Shown here in pieces: positions 61,936 through 64,000 of a DNA stretch of 64,000 nt; the stretch's first letter is position 1; each line of letters starts with the position of its first letter. A program made the translations under genes and the position numbers. The DNA is from Chryseobacterium cucumeris. GTDB lineage: Bacteria > Bacteroidota > Bacteroidia > Flavobacteriales > Weeksellaceae. The notes beneath the pieces were generated by a model, which was given only the letters and a program-made list of their open reading frames with translations, made no database searches and was not told the origin of the DNA. The stretch covers positions 186,001 through 250,000 of the forward strand of contig NZ_LUVZ01000023.1 in assembly GCF_001593385.1 (NCBI RefSeq), in the 5' to 3' direction.

Positions 61936-64000
61936 TTAATACTTCTTCAGCTTATCTAAGGCTTCTACAAAATTATCTTCATCAGGAAATGGACTATTAA
62001 AGTTAAAAATTTTACCTTCAGGATCTATAATGATAAATCTTGGAATAGATTGTATTTTGTACTTATTCATAAACTGCTCTGCATTTTCAAGCCAGTATTG
62101 TGGAATATTGGATGGTTTTGTCTTGAGATAATTCAGCCATTTTGATTTTTCCTGATCTAAGCTGATTGAAATAAACTGGATATTTTTATCATTTCTATAT
62201 TGATAACTTCTTGTTTCAAATACAGGACGAATTTGCTTGCATGGACCACACCAACTTGCCCAAAAATCTATTACAATATATTTTCCTTTGTATTTTGAAA
62301 GATTTTGAGAACTTCCATTATCCTGCAGAAGTTTCAGCTCTGGGAAAGGAGATCCTTTCTGTGAAATATTGATCTGTTCAAGCTTTGAATAAAGCATTTT
62401 TTTATAATCAATATCGTTTATTTTGCTAATCTCAGCTGCAAAAAGCTTATTTCTGAATGCACTGTCTGTTTGTATTTCAATACTTTTTAATAGATGCTTT
62501 GATAATAGCTGATCTTTAGTTTTTCCTTGAGGAAGCAAATTGATTTTAGCAAATAAAATACTGTCCGTATTAGAACGTTGATCATCATCTGTAAGCATCT
62601 GATCCAGTTTATATTGCAGATAATCATCATTTTTACTTAAAAGCGGAGTGGGTTTCAAAATATTTTCATTGAGTTCATTCAGAAATAGTTTTGGAGGAGC
62701 AAATTTAGGATCAGACCATGAGGTCATTCTTCTGTAATTATTGATTTCATTAAGGTACTGAACTGCCATCAGCTGTTTTCTATATGCCTTATAATCTTCT
62801 GAAAGACCATTGTTTTCTGCATCTGCATAATGATCTAATTTTTTTTTATTGTCATCCCAGTCAGATAGGGCTAATTCATAAAATTTTTCAGGGTTATTAT
62901 TTAAATTCTGATTTTCCAGTGCGAGCCAAAAGTCTATTCCGAAAGAACTCTCAGTTTTATTATAAACCTGATCAGATTTTCTGTTAGATTTTAAGTTAAA
63001 TGTTATTTTGGTGTTATTTAATTTAATGTCAAAATCAAACCAGTCACCATTTCCCATCACAACCTCAAGTTTTTTATTGCCAATTTCAAGAATGTACTCA
63101 TCTAAAGGAAGATTTTGAGAGGTAGACCAGTTGAAAGTATTATTTTTAACAGCAACCACTCCAATTTTTTTATGAAATTCCTTTGAAACAATTTTCACAG
63201 AATCAATTTTAAGATCCGTTTCCAGTGTTCCTGAAATAGAAGTTTCTGATCCAACGCTTGTATAAGGTTTTGGTTTTTGTATAAAATAGAGTAGACCTGT
63301 TCCTGCAATTAACAGAACCGTTGAAATGACAATTTGTTTTTTATTTTTAAGAAAAGCATTTTTAAACCCTTTTTTACTGTACCAGAAATATCCGATAACC
63401 AGGAAAACAGCCATCCAGAAAAAGCTCATATACTCTGAGTGAGAAATAAAATAATTCAGATCCCTTATTTCAGGAGCATTCCAGAATGTATATAACGAAC
63501 TGTATGGATTAAAGAAAAAACTCTTTTTTTCCACTATTGAATATATATTAGAGCCCAATCCTAATATACCAATAAGAAATGACCATATAAACCCCTGGAA
63601 AACTACAGAGAAGCATAACTGTAATGCCGCAATTCCCAGGATAGCAGCGAAAATTCTTATCCAGGTCTTAAGCGTCCATAATACATCAAAGGTTAATAAC
63701 TTTGCAGGATTTGGATGAATATAATATTCTGCGAGTGATAAAATTATATTAAAAGTAAAATAGGAGAAAATACAAATGAAGCTCAGGGATATTAAAATAA
63801 TATATTTTGAAAAATAAAGCTGGAATTTATTGACAGGCTGTGTCTCCATCAGTTGCCATCCGTTATTTTTATGATCCGTTTGAGCAATTCTGTTTGCTGC
63901 AATGATCAGAAATAAAAGCAGAATGAAAAATGTAAAATATTTCAAAGGGCTTCCACTTATGGATTCTTCAAAAATGGAATATTTAAGTGATTCTTTAGCA
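61936..64000 (-). CDS. ABC-2-permease-like/TlpA thioredoxin fusion (5' end cut by window)
   Basis: An open frame running off the right edge, with 688 visible residues. The visible N-terminal half has several transmembrane helices and the ABC-2-permease-like segment GWQLMETQPVNKFQLYFSKYI. A helix (STVLLIAGTGLLYFI) leads to a long extracytoplasmic region, and the last 140 residues are a TlpA-like thioredoxin with FWASWCGPCKQIRPVF and the cis-Pro in SIPRFIIIDPEG. A membrane export-type module fused to a redox domain is unusual. A TTG at 63945 is an internal possible start, but the frame stays open upstream, so a larger gene is more likely. The partner ATPase may be beyond the window. Confidence 0.8.
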   Translation of the reverse strand, partial: AKESLKYSIFEESISGSPLKYFTFFILLLFLIIAANRIAQTDHKNNGWQLMETQPVNKFQLYFSKYIILISLSFICIFSYFTFNIILSLAEYYIHPNPAKLLTFDVLWTLKTWIRIFAAILGIAALQLCFSVVFQGFIWSFLIGILGLGSNIYSIVEKKSFFFNPYSSLYTFWNAPEIRDLNYFISHSEYMSFFWMAVFLVIGYFWYSKKGFKNAFLKNKKQIVISTVLLIAGTGLLYFIQKPKPYTSVGSETSISGTLETDLKIDSVKIVSKEFHKKIGVVAVKNNTFNWSTSQNLPLDEYILEIGNKKLEVVMGNGDWFDFDIKLNNTKITFNLKSNRKSDQVYNKTESSFGIDFWLALENQNLNNNPEKFYELALSDWDDNKKKLDHYADAENNGLSEDYKAYRKQLMAVQYLNEINNYRRMTSWSDPKFAPPKLFLNELNENILKPTPLLSKNDDYLQYKLDQMLTDDDQRSNTDSILFAKINLLPQGKTKDQLLSKHLLKSIEIQTDSAFRNKLFAAEISKINDIDYKKMLYSKLEQINISQKGSPFPELKLLQDNGSSQNLSKYKGKYIVIDFWASWCGPCKQIRPVFETRSYQYRNDKNIQFISISLDQEKSKWLNYLKTKPSNIPQYWLENAEQFMNKYKIQSIPRFIIIDPEGKIFNFNSPFPDEDNFVEALDKLKKY

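Noticed and set aside
1-64000. CRISPR arrays, rRNA or tRNA genes
   Set aside because: No regularly spaced identical repeats, cloverleaf-like segments with CCA-adjacent T-loop sequence, or rRNA motifs were seen in the gaps between genes; the 11-bp arrays are far too short for CRISPR.

Overview
The window looks like a chromosome segment of a Chryseobacterium-type flavobacterium (Bacteroidota, Weeksellaceae). The evidence is a low G+C content, Bacteroidota promoter boxes (TTG, about 19 nt, then TAnnTTTG), a type IX secretion sorting domain, the gliding protein GldC, GLPGLI and double-glycine-leader peptide genes, a PafA-type phosphatase, and membrane-tethered TPR/helix-turn-helix regulators. Most of it is ordinary chromosome. 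No prophage, plasmid core, CRISPR array, rRNA or tRNA was recognised. Both ends cut genes: polyphosphate kinase on the left, and a permease/thioredoxin fusion on the right.

Left part (1-16 kb): ppk1 (partial), a secreted unknown and dnaK are followed by an accessory locus at 4.5-15.8 kb. It holds three secreted fibre-like proteins that share nearly interchangeable stalk modules but carry different C-terminal tips, one of them like a phage tail collar. Two paralogous membrane-anchored TPR/HTH regulators lie between them. Four of its non-coding stretches carry direct repeats of a TGATGTAT-like 11-mer at exact 11-bp phase, all reading in the sense of the downstream gene. I propose that the regulators or a partner act there to control the fibres.

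Middle part (16-29 kb): an Asp/Glu racemase family protein, a secreted alpha/beta hydrolase, a multi-pass acyltransferase-like protein, a cupin/DoxX pair, an AraC regulator, a periplasmic thioredoxin and a lipoprotein. Then comes a duplicated two-gene unit (a tiny single-span membrane protein plus a helical protein), with both tiny genes short enough to be overlooked. A nucleoid-associated protein, a membrane protein, a double-glycine-leader peptide beside a GLPGLI protein, and a cyclase follow.

29-41 kb is central metabolism and light sensing. sdhCAB lies behind a malate/2-oxoglutarate-type DASS carrier and a porin, preceded by a choloylglycine-hydrolase-family amidase. A bacteriophytochrome kinase with its heme oxygenase has a Gln at a normally His chromophore-pocket position. 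mdh follows, with a perfect GC-rich palindrome downstream.

41-64 kb: an HxlR/oxidoreductase pair, a glycolipid-binding-like protein, a second (Cys-rich) double-glycine peptide, GNAT and VOC proteins, two unknowns, pafA, a TPR/TPR-AraC pair divergent from a T9SS cargo, and a cobalamin-riboswitch-controlled TonB receptor plus BtuG-like lipoprotein. Last come housekeeping genes (CCA/poly(A) polymerase, Sua5, a trans-sulfuration enzyme, gldC) and a Y1 transposase flanked by two MITE-like units.
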